This document shows positions 50,565-59,932 of a DNA stretch of 64,000 nt, piece by piece. The DNA is from CAZLWA01 sp964563165 (GTDB taxonomy: Bacteria > CLD3 > SB21). Positions within the stretch are counted from its first letter, which is position 1. Each line of letters starts with the position of its first letter. The notes under the pieces were generated by a model. That model saw only the letters and a program-made list of their open reading frames with translations, ran no database searches and was not told the DNA's origin. The DNA lies in the NCBI GenBank assembly GCA_964563165.1, contig CAZLWA010000028.1, positions 1-64,000 on the forward strand, read 5' to 3'. The position numbers were made by a program, and so were the translations under genes.

Positions 50565-53500
50565 TTAATTTTTTAACGCCGTTTCCGATTTCTTTACCAT
50601 ATTATGCTGCGTGGTCGCCGCTTCTGTTCGGGCGGCGTCGGACTGCTCGACACCCGGTTTCGCTACGCTTGTGAAACGTGCGAGCAGCGTATAGACCACC
50701 GGCACGATCACCAATGTCAAAAATGTCGAGAAAAATAAACCTCCGACGACGACCAATCCCAATGGGCGCCGTGATTCAGCACCCGCACCCAGCCCGATAG
50801 CGATCGGCAAGACGCCGAAAATCGTCGCAAACGACGTCATCAAAATGGGTCGGAGCCTGATCGTAGCCGCCTGAACGATGGCGTCGATCACCGTATTGCC
50901 GCGGCCGCGCAACTGATTCGCGAATTCCACGATCAGGATCGCGTTCTTGGTGACCAAACCAACGAGCATGATCAAACCGATCTGCGAATAGATGTTCAAA
51001 CTTTGGCCGAACAGGAACAGCGTCAGCAGTGCACCGAACACAGCCAGGGGAACGGACAATAATATCGTAAACGGGTGAACGAAACTTTCGAATTGTGCGG
51101 AAAGGACGAGATAAATAAAAATGATCGCGAGCAGGAACATGAAATAGAGACTGGAACTGGACGACTTATATTCCAGCGACTGACCTGCTAATTCACGTTT
51201 GATTCCTGCAGGCAGTTTTTCCTGTACGATGCGGTCCAGATCATCCAGCGCTTGCCCGAGACTGACACCGGGCGCGAGCGTCGCCGTGATCTTCGCGGAA
51301 CGAACGCGGTTGAAATGATTGAGCTCCTTCGGCGCAACGGTTTCACTGATCTTCACGACACTCGCCAGTTGGACTAATCCGCCGGATCCGCGCACATAAA
51401 TATCCCGGATCGCATCAGGTGTGGATCGCGCCCGGGGTTTCAACTGCAAAATGACGTCGTACACCTTCGTTCCCCGTTTGAAATTCGTCACCGCCCGGCC
51501 GCCCAAAAACGTTTCCAGCGCAGACCCGATTTCGGCTACAGAAACTCCGAGACCGGATGCGCGTTCACGGTCAATATTGATATCGAGCTGCGGCTTGTTC
51601 AGCCGCAAGTCGGTGTCCATGTTGACCATGTAACCCAGCTTAGAGGCCTCGCCCATAAGAATGCCGACGGCTGCGCTCAGCTCTTCGTAGCTGTCTCCTT
51701 CAAGAACGTATTCGATCGGATTGGAATTAACGCCGCCGCCTATGCTGGGCGGATTGATCACAAAAGCCAGCACCCCGGGAATGGAAATGAGCTGCGGAAA
51801 AAGTTCGCGAACGATCTGCTGCTGCGGTTTTTCCCTTTGATCGCGCGGTTTCAGCGGCAGGAACATGAATCCGTTCGTCACGGATCCGGGTCCGCCAAAT
51901 CCCAGCCCTGTTGCCGTGAAAAGCGCATGCCGCTCCGGAAGCGCCATCAGGCGGCCTTCGACCTGACGCATATACCGGTCGGTGTAGTCGAGGGTCGCAC
52001 CTTCCGGAGAAATCACAATGCCGAAACAGAATCCGCGGTCTTCCACCGGAACCAACTCGCTCGGGAGAAGCTTGAACAGAACGACGCTCAATAGTAACGT
52101 AGTCAACGCGCCGGCAATCATTGCCCGCGGGCTGCCTAAAGCACCGTTGAGAATGCGGTTATAAAAACGATTGAGCCATACAAAAAAAGCATCAAACGAA
52201 CGTGACGCCCAACCCGTGCCGGTCCCGTGAAGAGGCTTGAGGATCTTTGAAGACAGCATCGGGGTCAGAGAAAGCGCGACAAAACCGGAGATCAATACGG
52301 CGGCCGCCACCGATACGCCGAATTCGTTGAATAACCTCCCGACGGATCCCGTCAGGAATGCAAGCGGCACGAACACCGCAACCAGTGCGATCGTCGTGGC
52401 GATAACGGCAAATCCGATTTCATTGCTTCCGTCCACGGCGGCCTGCCACCGGTTTTTTCCCATTTCCATATGCCGGTAAACATTTTCAAGCACCACGATC
52501 GCATCGTCCACGACGAGGCCGATTGCCAGCACAAATGCCAGCAGCGTGAGAATATTAATAGTGAAACCGGCAAAATACGCTACGGCCAGCGAGCCGATGA
52601 TCGAAACCGGAATAGCCAGCGTAGGGATCGCGGTAGCCCGAAAACTTTTCAGGAATGCGAACACGACCAAGACCACGAGGATCATAGCGATCAGTAACGT
52701 TTGCTGGACTTCATCAATGGAGTCATTGATGAATGTGGAGGAGTCATAGGCGACATCTAATTGGATATCCTGCGGGAGGAGTTTGAGCAGTTCCGGAAGC
52801 AGCGCGCGGACGGCAGCCGCGACATCAACCGTGCTTGCTTTTGACTGTTTGACGATTCCGAGGCCCACGGCTTGTTCGCCGTTGTACCGAACGGCGGTAC
52901 GTTCGTTAGCCGCGCCGACCGTCACATCCGCCACATCGCGCAAACGCACGACGTCGTTGACTTTCTGCGAAACGATGATCGCGCCGAACTCGTCGGATTT
53001 TGAAAGCTCGCCGCGCGTGCGAACGGCAAATTCCCGTTCATTGCCTTCGACTCTTCCGCCCGGGATTTCGGTATTCTCACTTCGGATCGCCGATTCGACG
53101 TCCTGTGTCGTCAATCCGTGGGCGGCCAAACGCTGCGGATCCAGCCAGACGCGCATCGCATAGCGACGTTCACCGCCGATAATGACCGAGCCGACGCCGG
53201 GAAGTCGCAAAATTCTTTCTTTCAGCAAGCGATCGGCGATGTCGGTCAATTCCAATCCCGTATGGTGTTTACTGGAGACTGCCAACCAGACGATGGCCTG
53301 CGCGTTGGCATCCACCTTAGAAATGATCGGATCGTCGATCTCGCGCGGAAGCGTTCCGCGAACGCGCGAAACGCGGTCGCGGACATCATTGGCAGACTCA
53401 TCCACGCTGCGGGTCAATTCGAATTCGATGGTGATTACAGAGCCCTCCTCGCGGCTCGATGACGTGATCGTTTTCACGCCCTGCAGCGTGGCGAATTGCT

Positions 53501-53705
53501 CCTCGAGCAAGTTGGTAATTCCCGTTTCCACCACACTCGGGCTGGCGCCGCGGTAGAGGGTGACGACGGAAATGATCGGCGGATCAATATCGGGATATTC
53601 CCGTACGGGCAATCGTGTAAAGGCGATGATGCCGAACAGCAGAATCGTCAAGCTCATCACGGTGGCAAAGACCGGGCGTCGAATGGAAATTTGACTCAGT
53701 TTCAT
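50565..53705 (-). CDS. RND multidrug efflux transporter (AcrB/HAE-1 type)
   Basis: 1046 residues. Starts ISIRRPVFATVMSLTILL; helix-4 Asp pair in GLVVDDAIVVLEN; helix-10 Lys in GLVTKNAILIVEFANQLRG. Periplasmic porter segments are typical (REYPDIDPPIISVVT, GVGSVIIGGERRYAMRVWL). It is clearly a paralogue of the pump at 8552-11665 but divergent. It is co-transcribed with the adaptor, 23 bases upstream. There is no outer-membrane channel gene here. Confidence 0.95.
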   Translation of the reverse strand: MKLSQISIRRPVFATVMSLTILLFGIIAFTRLPVREYPDIDPPIISVVTLYRGASPSVVETGITNLLEEQFATLQGVKTITSSSREEGSVITIEFELTRSVDESANDVRDRVSRVRGTLPREIDDPIISKVDANAQAIVWLAVSSKHHTGLELTDIADRLLKERILRLPGVGSVIIGGERRYAMRVWLDPQRLAAHGLTTQDVESAIRSENTEIPGGRVEGNEREFAVRTRGELSKSDEFGAIIVSQKVNDVVRLRDVADVTVGAANERTAVRYNGEQAVGLGIVKQSKASTVDVAAAVRALLPELLKLLPQDIQLDVAYDSSTFINDSIDEVQQTLLIAMILVVLVVFAFLKSFRATAIPTLAIPVSIIGSLAVAYFAGFTINILTLLAFVLAIGLVVDDAIVVLENVYRHMEMGKNRWQAAVDGSNEIGFAVIATTIALVAVFVPLAFLTGSVGRLFNEFGVSVAAAVLISGFVALSLTPMLSSKILKPLHGTGTGWASRSFDAFFVWLNRFYNRILNGALGSPRAMIAGALTTLLLSVVLFKLLPSELVPVEDRGFCFGIVISPEGATLDYTDRYMRQVEGRLMALPERHALFTATGLGFGGPGSVTNGFMFLPLKPRDQREKPQQQIVRELFPQLISIPGVLAFVINPPSIGGGVNSNPIEYVLEGDSYEELSAAVGILMGEASKLGYMVNMDTDLRLNKPQLDINIDRERASGLGVSVAEIGSALETFLGGRAVTNFKRGTKVYDVILQLKPRARSTPDAIRDIYVRGSGGLVQLASVVKISETVAPKELNHFNRVRSAKITATLAPGVSLGQALDDLDRIVQEKLPAGIKRELAGQSLEYKSSSSSLYFMFLLAIIFIYLVLSAQFESFVHPFTILLSVPLAVFGALLTLFLFGQSLNIYSQIGLIMLVGLVTKNAILIVEFANQLRGRGNTVIDAIVQAATIRLRPILMTSFATIFGVLPIAIGLGAGAESRRPLGLVVVGGLFFSTFLTLVIVPVVYTLLARFTSVAKPGVEQSDAARTEAATTQHNMVKKSETALKN

Positions 53706-53728
53706 TATTTACACCTTCCGGTTGAACG

Positions 53729-54772
53729 TCAGTGGGATGTTGAGTTTTGATCGGCGATCGGCATGACCTTGGCCCCATCAAAGAGCTTTTGGTGACCCGC
53801 TCGTACTACTTGCGAAAGAGAATCCAGGCCCTGGATCACTTCGACCACGTCCGCCGACCTTGTGCCGAGCGTAACCGCCACCCGTGCAACGGAACTGTCG
53901 GCTTTCACAACAAAAACAAAAGATTGATTGCCGCTCGCAAATATCGCCTCATTCGGGATCGTGAGCGCCTGGGATCGTTCGCTCAGGACTGCGGAAACCG
54001 TAGCAGACATGCCGGGGCGAAATTTCCGCCCGGGATTAGGAACACGGGCGATAACTTTGATACTCCGTGTTTCCGCATCCAGAACCGGTTCGATGGCAAT
54101 GATCTTTCCTTTTACGTCGTGGCCCGGGTAAGCTGTCGTCGAAACGTCAACCTCCGCCCCGTAATTCATCTGCGAAAGGAAACGCTCGGGAGCGGAAAAT
54201 TTCACACGGATCTCATCAATGTTTGCCAATTCCGTAACGGCCTGTCCGATCCGCAAAAACGTACCGATGCTCACTTTGCGGGAGCCGATGATTCCGCTGA
54301 ACGGAGCCACGATCCGGGTTTTAGCGAGCCGGGTTTTGGACACGGTGAGATATGCTTCGGCCACTTTAAGCGCGGCAGACGCGTTGTCCAAGTCCTGCGA
54401 AGTGGCGGATTTCAGTTCCAGCAGCCCTTTGGTCCGGTCATAATTGCTGCGACTCTGATCGCGAAGCGCTTCGGTACGGGCGACTTCCGCTGCAAGTTCC
54501 GAATCGTCGAGCTGCGCAATAAGATCGCCGCGTCTTACGCCGCCGCCTTCCTGAAAAGGCAGGCTTACAACGGAGGCGTCTATTTCCGCGGCCACGGTGA
54601 TCTCATCGAGCGCCTGAATAGTTCCCACCACTTCGAATCGGTCCACAACTTTTTGCGTTTTCACCTTCGCGACTTCAACCGGCATGGGCGGCATGGAAAA
54701 TCTTTCGGCCGCACCCTTAGAACAACTGACCAGGGGTAATGCCATACTTATGAATAAAATCATCAGCTTCAT
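53729..54772 (-). CDS. RND efflux adaptor lipoprotein (membrane fusion protein)
   Basis: 347 residues. The signal ends MALPLVSC, a lipobox, so the adaptor is lipid-anchored, unlike the adaptor at 7381. Domains in order: barrel-sandwich half (VAAEIDASVVSLPFQEGGGV), coiled-coil hairpin (about residues 90-135), second half (IVAPFSGIIGSRKVSIGTFL), and beta-barrel/MP domains (ALTIPNEAIFASGNQSFVF). ATG 54772 is taken; a GTG at 54781 is an alternative. First gene of the operon with the downstream RND pump. Confidence 0.92.
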   Translation of the reverse strand: MKLMILFISMALPLVSCSKGAAERFSMPPMPVEVAKVKTQKVVDRFEVVGTIQALDEITVAAEIDASVVSLPFQEGGGVRRGDLIAQLDDSELAAEVARTEALRDQSRSNYDRTKGLLELKSATSQDLDNASAALKVAEAYLTVSKTRLAKTRIVAPFSGIIGSRKVSIGTFLRIGQAVTELANIDEIRVKFSAPERFLSQMNYGAEVDVSTTAYPGHDVKGKIIAIEPVLDAETRSIKVIARVPNPGRKFRPGMSATVSAVLSERSQALTIPNEAIFASGNQSFVFVVKADSSVARVAVTLGTRSADVVEVIQGLDSLSQVVRAGHQKLFDGAKVMPIADQNSTSH

Positions 54773-54901
54773 TTGCTCCACACCTTTTTTATTGAGTTCA
54801 CTGTCAAACCAATAAATTAATAAATTCCAAGTCTCATGCCAGCAAATTTTCTAAAAATTTGAAATAGGCACGAAAAGCCGGATCGAAAATTCCAAAACCG
54901 T

Positions 54902-56371
54902 TCAGGGCGCCCAGTCCACACCGATCACCGTGCGGCTTTTCGGCATTTGGCTTTTCAGCGCGCCCTGGTGAATGACGCCGCAGCCGAGCGCCTGCCCATT
55001 GGCGAAAACCACTGCGCCGCCCTTTTCAATTTCAAATGCGCGGCGAATCGTTCCCGCTCTGACGAACGTTTCAATTTCTTTCGGGTCGGTTAGCATGATG
55101 CGGTTTTTCGTAATGGCGTGTGAAAATAATTGCGCCACGTTGGTGGACAATTTCCACTCGTCGACACGACGCGTGCGGGCGAGACGCGTACCGATTCGGT
55201 GCGTATAAATTCGGTTCAGAATTTCTTCGCGGCCCAGCCATTCTTTCGAGGCGATCAGAATTTCATCCTGTTTAATTAAAAAGGCGTAGGCATCCCAAAA
55301 TGCGGGTTCGATCCCGAAGGTTCTGTCGAAATAGTCTGTCATTCTTTGAATGCACGCGTCCGAAGACATCACAAGATTAAAATCAATTTTCTTATTGTTA
55401 AATGAATCCTTGTTTTCGCGCACGGTCAGGCTGCCGGTTTTTCTTAGTTTGGCAATGAAAAATCCTTCGGGGTTAATTTCGGACGGTAGAAGCCGGACCG
55501 CCTTTTCCAGGGAAGGATGAAATGTCTCACCGTTATAATGTGTTATCCCGGACATGGCGGAAAGCGATCCGTGAAGAGAAATAGCTTCGATCTCGACCGG
55601 ATATTTATTCAGAATGGCGTTTAATAATTTTTCATTTTCTTCCACGGAGATCGTGCACGTAGAATACACGATCGTTGCGCCGACTTTTGCGGCTTTGATG
55701 GCGCTGACCAGGAGCTGCTCCTGTATGAATGCAAATTTGTTGAGGTAATTCAGATTCTGAGCCGCTTCCGGCGCTCTATGAATGACCCCGAGCGCGGAAC
55801 ACGGCGCATCCACCAGAATTTTGTCGAACGTTTCCGGGAGTAGATTACCGATACGTTCTCCGCCCATGTTGACCATCGCGGTATTGAGAACGCCCATGCG
55901 GTCCAGATTATGCGACAGTGTTTTGATGCGTTTGCCGTCCCATTCATTGCCGACCAGGGCGCCGCAGTTATTCATTATCTGAGCTATTTGGGTGGTCTTT
56001 GATCCCGGCGCCGCCGCGATATCCAAAACGAAATCAGTTTCAATCGGATGCAAGACCAGCGGCGGGATCATCGAGGCGACGCTTTGAATGTAAAACAAAC
56101 CGAGAAAATGTTCGATGGTCTTGCTGATCAACGTGGGTTCGGTAACTGCGATCAAGACGTCGTCATAGAGATCAACCGCACTCAAAACAAAACCGTTTTT
56201 CTCCAATATAGATTTCAGTTCGGTTTTTGAGATTTTTAACGTATTGACGCGAATCGTATTGCGTTTTGGGAAATTGAGGCCGCTCAGGAATTTTTCTTTA
56301 TCCGCCCCAAGTATGGTTTCCAAATAGCGGAGGAATGCGTCGGGGATTTCGTGGACGATGGGGGAGGGCAT
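54902..56371 (-). CDS. RsmF-like rRNA/tRNA m5C methyltransferase
   Basis: 489 residues of the NOL1/NOP2/Sun family. SAM site: DIAAAPGSKTTQIA; motif IV: VDAPCSALG with a conserved Cys; motif VI: YSTCTISVEENEKLL with the catalytic Cys. The extra C-terminal 150 residues (KNRIMLTDPKEIETFVRAG, FANGQALGCGVIHQG) resemble the RNA-binding tail of RsmF/YebU, and the length fits that subgroup (about 480). It methylates a cytosine in structured RNA. Its start overlaps the DUF2461 stop by one base, so they form an operon. Confidence 0.9.
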   Translation of the reverse strand: MPSPIVHEIPDAFLRYLETILGADKEKFLSGLNFPKRNTIRVNTLKISKTELKSILEKNGFVLSAVDLYDDVLIAVTEPTLISKTIEHFLGLFYIQSVASMIPPLVLHPIETDFVLDIAAAPGSKTTQIAQIMNNCGALVGNEWDGKRIKTLSHNLDRMGVLNTAMVNMGGERIGNLLPETFDKILVDAPCSALGVIHRAPEAAQNLNYLNKFAFIQEQLLVSAIKAAKVGATIVYSTCTISVEENEKLLNAILNKYPVEIEAISLHGSLSAMSGITHYNGETFHPSLEKAVRLLPSEINPEGFFIAKLRKTGSLTVRENKDSFNNKKIDFNLVMSSDACIQRMTDYFDRTFGIEPAFWDAYAFLIKQDEILIASKEWLGREEILNRIYTHRIGTRLARTRRVDEWKLSTNVAQLFSHAITKNRIMLTDPKEIETFVRAGTIRRAFEIEKGGAVVFANGQALGCGVIHQGALKSQMPKSRTVIGVDWAP

Positions 56372-57036
56372 TAGTGGAGCGCTTTGTTCAAGAATTGATT
56401 CAACGGAACCATCGCTTTACATACTTGCGACGCATGTTTCAGAAATTGGCTGGACAAAACGGTCTTGTCGTTAACTGAGTGGGCTGCGATGTAGCTTTTG
56501 AATTTTAAAAGCTCGATGTCCGGATGATCCTTCGGAAATCCTTTCGGAGCGGTTTTCAATTTTTCGCCGGAAATCTCCTTGAAATGAGTAACGAAGGTTT
56601 TATTCGAAATGATCTTTTTGAAATCTTTGATACGGTATTCAATTTCCGACCGGATCAGATTGAGCGCTTCGGTCTGCGGCTGCCAGATGCCGCCGGCCAG
56701 AAAGGATTTTCCCGGCTCCAGATGGAAATAATATCCCGAACGGTCGGGTGTGGACTTCCCTCCTTGGGTGATCCACGCGCCGAAATGTGTCTTATAAGGG
56801 GTCTTATCTTTGGCGAAACGAATATCCTTGTAGATCCTGAACAGGCAATCATTCGCGGTCAGGTCGGATACGCTTTTGTCGAAACGGCTGATCTCGTGAA
56901 TCAAAGAATTTACGAACGCCTCGAATGTATCGTGGGCGGGTTCAAACATATCCCTGTGGGCCTTAAACCATTCCCGGGTGTTATTTTTTTTCAGGGATCT
57001 TAGAAAGCCGAGTGTGGCTGAGGTCAACAGGGCCAT
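56371..57036 (-). CDS. DUF2461-family protein
   Basis: 221 residues. N-terminal LGFLRSLKKNNTREWFKAHR, the central FRIYKDIRFAKDKTPYKTHFG and SGYYFHLEPGKSFLAGG are the recognisable DUF2461 features. No biochemical function is established for the family; the conserved Arg, Lys and Tyr patches suggest a nucleic-acid or phosphate-binding protein, which is a guess. It is translated just before the RsmF-like gene (one-base overlap), hinting at a shared context. Confidence 0.88.
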   Translation of the reverse strand: MALLTSATLGFLRSLKKNNTREWFKAHRDMFEPAHDTFEAFVNSLIHEISRFDKSVSDLTANDCLFRIYKDIRFAKDKTPYKTHFGAWITQGGKSTPDRSGYYFHLEPGKSFLAGGIWQPQTEALNLIRSEIEYRIKDFKKIISNKTFVTHFKEISGEKLKTAPKGFPKDHPDIELLKFKSYIAAHSVNDKTVLSSQFLKHASQVCKAMVPLNQFLNKALH

Positions 57037-57063
57037 AAAATCAGTCCATTAGATAATAATAAG

Positions 57064-58101
57064 TTATTGTTTCCCATTTTGCGGCGCCAGGTACAATGTA
57101 AGCAGCAGTACGCTAAATAGCAAAAACGCCCCCGCCTGATGGAGCACGCCCAAAGGGACCGGTATCTGATACAGCAGAGTCCAAATACCCAGGGTGATCT
57201 GAACACACACGACCGCAACGGCTGAATGAATTACTGACCTCAGCCCGGGCGATAACTTCATTCTTCGTCCGCGAAACCAAAGGGCGAGAACCGCGGCCAA
57301 GACGAGCCATGCGGCCCAGCGATGCATGAATTGGACCATGACGCCGTTCTCAAGAAAGTTCATTACCGGCGACGGCATCATCCACGCGCTCTCCGGAAGC
57401 CAGTCGTCTCCCATTTTTGGATACGTATTATACATGAATCCAGCCTTCAGTCCCGCCGTCAATCCGCCCAGAGCGATCTGAAATATAACCAGAAGCAGCG
57501 CGCCTTTTACCCATTTAGTCAGGAGAGACGGTGGGGTGGGGTCCCCGGGCATGAGCACCTGCAGAGCCGTCCACAACAGCATACCGCTGATCGTCATCGC
57601 TAACAACAGATGCAGGACCAAACGATAATGGCTCACGTGCGGAACGTCAAGTAGACCGCTTTGCACCATGTACCAGCCGATCAGCGCCTGCAGCGCTCCC
57701 AATGCGAAGATCAGCCAGAGACGGCGCTGTAACGGGCGATTGAGTTTTTTCCGGATGAAAAAAATAAGGTAGGGAATAATGAAAGCAATGCCGATAATCC
57801 GTCCCCAGAGCCGGTGAACATATTCCCACCAGAAAATATGTTTGAATTCATCCAGGCTCATTTGCTGATTAAGAATTTTGAATTCCGGAAACTCTTTGTA
57901 GCGGTCAAACGCGTCCTGCCATGCCTGCGGGCCCGCGGGCGGCAGCGTTCCCATGATAACATTCCATTCCACTATGGAAAGTCCGGACTGCGTCAGCCGG
58001 GTGATGCCGCCCAGCATGACCATGACAATCACCATGACATATCCGGTCAATAACCACGCGCCAACGGCTTTGCGATTCGATATTTCGGCGATCGGATTCA
58101 T
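57064..58101 (-). CDS. ctaA: Heme A synthase (CtaA/Cox15)
   Basis: 345 residues with eight hydrophobic helices. GGITRLTQSGLSIVEWN near the N-terminus, WWEYVHRLWGRIIG, HYRLVLHLLLAMTI, FMHRWAAWLVLAA and LHQAGAFLL supply the conserved heme-ligand His residues of the CtaA/Cox15 family. The enzyme oxidises heme O to heme A for cytochrome aa3-type oxidases, so the organism probably has such an oxidase elsewhere although none lies in this window. No CtaB gene is adjacent. Confidence 0.95.
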   Translation of the reverse strand: MNPIAEISNRKAVGAWLLTGYVMVIVMVMLGGITRLTQSGLSIVEWNVIMGTLPPAGPQAWQDAFDRYKEFPEFKILNQQMSLDEFKHIFWWEYVHRLWGRIIGIAFIIPYLIFFIRKKLNRPLQRRLWLIFALGALQALIGWYMVQSGLLDVPHVSHYRLVLHLLLAMTISGMLLWTALQVLMPGDPTPPSLLTKWVKGALLLVIFQIALGGLTAGLKAGFMYNTYPKMGDDWLPESAWMMPSPVMNFLENGVMVQFMHRWAAWLVLAAVLALWFRGRRMKLSPGLRSVIHSAVAVVCVQITLGIWTLLYQIPVPLGVLHQAGAFLLFSVLLLTLYLAPQNGKQ

Positions 58102-58132
58102 TGGGAAATATTATAGTCGTTTTGTAAATCGT

Positions 58133-58212
58133 GTTATTCGCCGGCATTTCCATTGCGCGGGCTGCCGCGCGCGCGGTCACCCGGGACGCCCGGCACGCAT
58201 GCGGAAATAACT
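58133..58212. repeat. GC-rich palindromic intergenic element
   Basis: About 80 bases of very GC-rich sequence with nested complementarity (GTTATT...GGAAATAAC outside; GCGCGGGC, GCGCGCGCGG, CCCGGG and GCCCGGC inside) in an otherwise ordinary gap upstream of ctaA. It looks like a REP-type element or a degraded dispersed repeat. The following 240 bases up to the next repeat at 58453 hold nothing I can support. Confidence 0.4.
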
Positions 58213-58452
58213 TAGGCAAGAATAGATAAAAATGCAAAGGGCTATTGGAAAAAAACGAGGACTCGAAATCGGCTCGGATACATTTTTCCGGATAAGGTTT
58301 GAAACGATTTCACGGATCGGTGGCGGATGCTCTTTTGTCCCATAGCCCGTATCATTGAAGTGCCTGTCCCTGAAGGTACGTTGCTTTTCTCGAAGGGCAG
58401 AAATATACGCGGTTATATCGTATAGATAATTTTCACTGAGTTAATTCAAAAA

Positions 58453-58503
58453 AATGACCAACAAATTCTATTATGCATTGGTCATTGGTCATTGATCATT
58501 ATT
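58453..58503. repeat. ATTGGTCATT intergenic repeat
   Basis: AATGACCAA (58453-58461) and TTGGTCATT (58478-58486) form a perfect inverted repeat, continued by TGGTCATTGATCATTATTCATT. It adjoins the 3' end of tRNA-Ala and could also act as a transcript end. Confidence 0.5.
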
Positions 58504-58514
58504 CATTACAAAAG

Positions 58515-58588
58515 TGGAGCTGAGGGGGATCGAACCCCTGACCTCTTCATTGCGAACGAAGCGCTCTCCCAAACTGAGCTACAGCCCC
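58515..58588 (-). tRNA. tRNA-Ala (anticodon CGC)
   Basis: A full cloverleaf on the minus strand: acceptor GGGGCTG paired with CAGCTCC, including the alanine identity pair G3-T70; D arm GCTC/GAGC; anticodon stem CTTCG/TGAAG with loop TTCGCAA (anticodon CGC, codon GCG); T arm AGGGG-TTCGATC-CCCCT. Discriminator A73 is present and CCA is not encoded. Confidence 0.95.
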
Positions 58589-58650
58589 GGAAATTCTTAA
58601 TAACGCGCCAATTTATAGGATTCGATTTTTAAAGGCAAATAGTTTTTCCC

Positions 58651-58701
58651 GACCCCTCCCTGTCTCCCTCCCCTAAGCAAGGGGAGGGACGGGGTGGGGT
58701 C
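58651..58701. repeat. CCCTCCCCT hairpin repeat
   Basis: CCCTCCCCT and AGGGGAGGG form a perfect 9-bp stem with loop AAGCA, and outer GACCCC pairs with GGGGTC. It lies between tRNA-Ala and the acetyltransferase. A dispersed intergenic repeat is more likely than a terminator because no T run follows. Confidence 0.55.
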
Positions 58702-58713
58702 TTAAGAGGTGGT

Positions 58714-59286
58714 TCATCCCGCCTCGACATATTCCGTTCTCAAAAGACTGTAAAAATAATGATCAATCCGTTTTCCGCGTATGTTAAAATATCCGCGCAG
58801 AATACCTTCTTTTCTGAATCCGGCTTTTTCCAGAAGTTTGTAAGAAGCGGCGTTATCAACCGAACACTTGGCTTCGACGCGGTATAAATGCGCTTCGTAA
58901 AAAGCCTTCCGGAGTATGAGTTTGAGCGCTTCCGTACCGAAGCCCTGCCCGTGATGATCTTCCGACAAACTGTAACCGATCTCGCCGATCTGATGTTCCC
59001 ACGAGCGAATGCTCAGTGTGATCCAGCCTAAAGGCCGGGCGTCCGACAACCGTTCGATGATCCACTGAAAACGTTCTCGCCCGTAATTGGGAAGCTCATT
59101 CGCCAGCGTTTTTTCCAGATCGGCGCGGATCTGATCCGGGCTGAGGTAGATCAAAGGCTGATGCGCTTTGAGAAATTCTTCGCTGCGCCACCTGAAAACG
59201 TGTTCCGCGTCCGTCAGCCTCGGGTCGCGCAGGCGCACCCGAAATTCGGAGCGCGGGAAAGCGCTTGGAGAAAAAGGATTGATCAT
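58714..59286 (-). CDS. GNAT acetyltransferase, RimJ/RimL-like
   Basis: 190 residues. The N-terminal RVRLRDPRLTDAEHVFRWR, WITLSIRSWEHQIGEIGY and the acetyl-CoA motif DHHGQGFGTEAL, followed by VDNAASYKLLEKAGFRKEG, are typical of the RimJ/RimL/YdaF group that acetylates protein N-termini or small amines. The ATG at 59286 follows GGAA and gives the family-like length; the upstream 25-residue extension is AT-rich noncoding. Substrate unknown. Confidence 0.88.
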   Translation of the reverse strand: MINPFSPSAFPRSEFRVRLRDPRLTDAEHVFRWRSEEFLKAHQPLIYLSPDQIRADLEKTLANELPNYGRERFQWIIERLSDARPLGWITLSIRSWEHQIGEIGYSLSEDHHGQGFGTEALKLILRKAFYEAHLYRVEAKCSVDNAASYKLLEKAGFRKEGILRGYFNIRGKRIDHYFYSLLRTEYVEAG

Positions 59287-59413
59287 GCTATTTCCAAGTT
59301 TATTGGGAATATAATAATAAGAATCGATGAAAATAAAAAGTAAATACGTCGGAAATATCAAAAAAACAGCTCAACCTTGGTTTCAAAAGGCCCTTTAAAA
59401 ACAGGAAAAAACC

Positions 59414-59442
59414 TTGACAATAAAACCCGATTCAACTATATT
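59414..59442 (+). promoter_or_regulatory. Sigma70-type promoter of rpmG
   Basis: TTGACA, a 17-bp spacer and TATATT, with a predicted start near 59449 and a leader of about 57 bases containing an AT-rich stretch. One of the best consensus matches in the window. Confidence 0.75.
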
Positions 59443-59505
59443 TCTCCCCATTTTAAAAATGAAGCAGCGAATATACTAACCGCTTAACTTACTGGAGAAA
59501 TTCAC

Positions 59506-59691
59506 ATGGCAAAGGCCAAAGGCAACCGCATCGTGATCACCGTGGAATGTACGGAATGCAAGAATAGCGGGCTCCCCGGCGTGTCACGTTATACGACCGA
59601 AAAAAATAAAAAAGTCAATACCGAGCGTTTGGAGATCATGAAATATTGCCGCGTCGAACGCAAGCACACGCTCCATAAAGAGACACGTTAA
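59506..59691 (+). CDS. rpmG: 50S ribosomal protein L33
   Basis: 61 residues. The start (MAKAKGNRIVITVECTEC) and SRYTTEKNKKVNTERLE are the L33 pattern, closest in style to Bacteroidota L33. A CxxC pair is present in the first half, but the second half has a single Cys (KYCRVERKHTLHKE) instead of the CxxC of zinc-binding forms, so a zinc site would be incomplete. It has a good Shine-Dalgarno (GGAG) and its own promoter. Two small zinc-ribbon proteins follow. Confidence 0.95.
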   Translation: MAKAKGNRIVITVECTECKNSGLPGVSRYTTEKNKKVNTERLEIMKYCRVERKHTLHKETR

Positions 59692-59728
59692 GAATTCAGC
59701 AACCTTAATCAGAACAAGGATTTTTTGA

Positions 59729-59932
59729 ATGGCCAAAAAGCAGACATTTGTTGACAAAATGACGAAAGTGGCGGCGCATGCCGATAAGATCACGTGCCCG
59801 TCCTGCAAACAAGAAGCCGTAACCACCTATGCGAAATTCGTGGACTCCAAGATTTCCGATAAAACGGGCGCCTGGAAATTTTTGGAAAAGAAAGTAAAAC
59901 TTTGCGGTAACTGCGGCGTCATCGTCGGATGA
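59729..59932 (+). CDS. Small zinc-ribbon protein
   Basis: 67 residues. CPSC and CGNC motifs are separated by 34 residues, a zinc-ribbon layout. The N-terminus KKQTFVDKMTKVAAHADKI is helical. I do not recognise a named family, though similar small ribbons accompany L33 genes. The stop overlaps the start of the next gene (ATGA at 59929), and the gap after rpmG is only 37 bases, so the three genes are one operon. Possible roles in translation are suggested only by the neighbour. Confidence 0.7.
   Translation: MAKKQTFVDKMTKVAAHADKITCPSCKQEAVTTYAKFVDSKISDKTGAWKFLEKKVKLCGNCGVIVG

Noticed and set aside
54843..54861. Hairpin CAAATTTT-CTA-AAAATTTG in the gap before the RND adaptor
   Set aside because: It is purely AT-rich, so weakly stable, with no tail that would make a terminator and no repeated copy.
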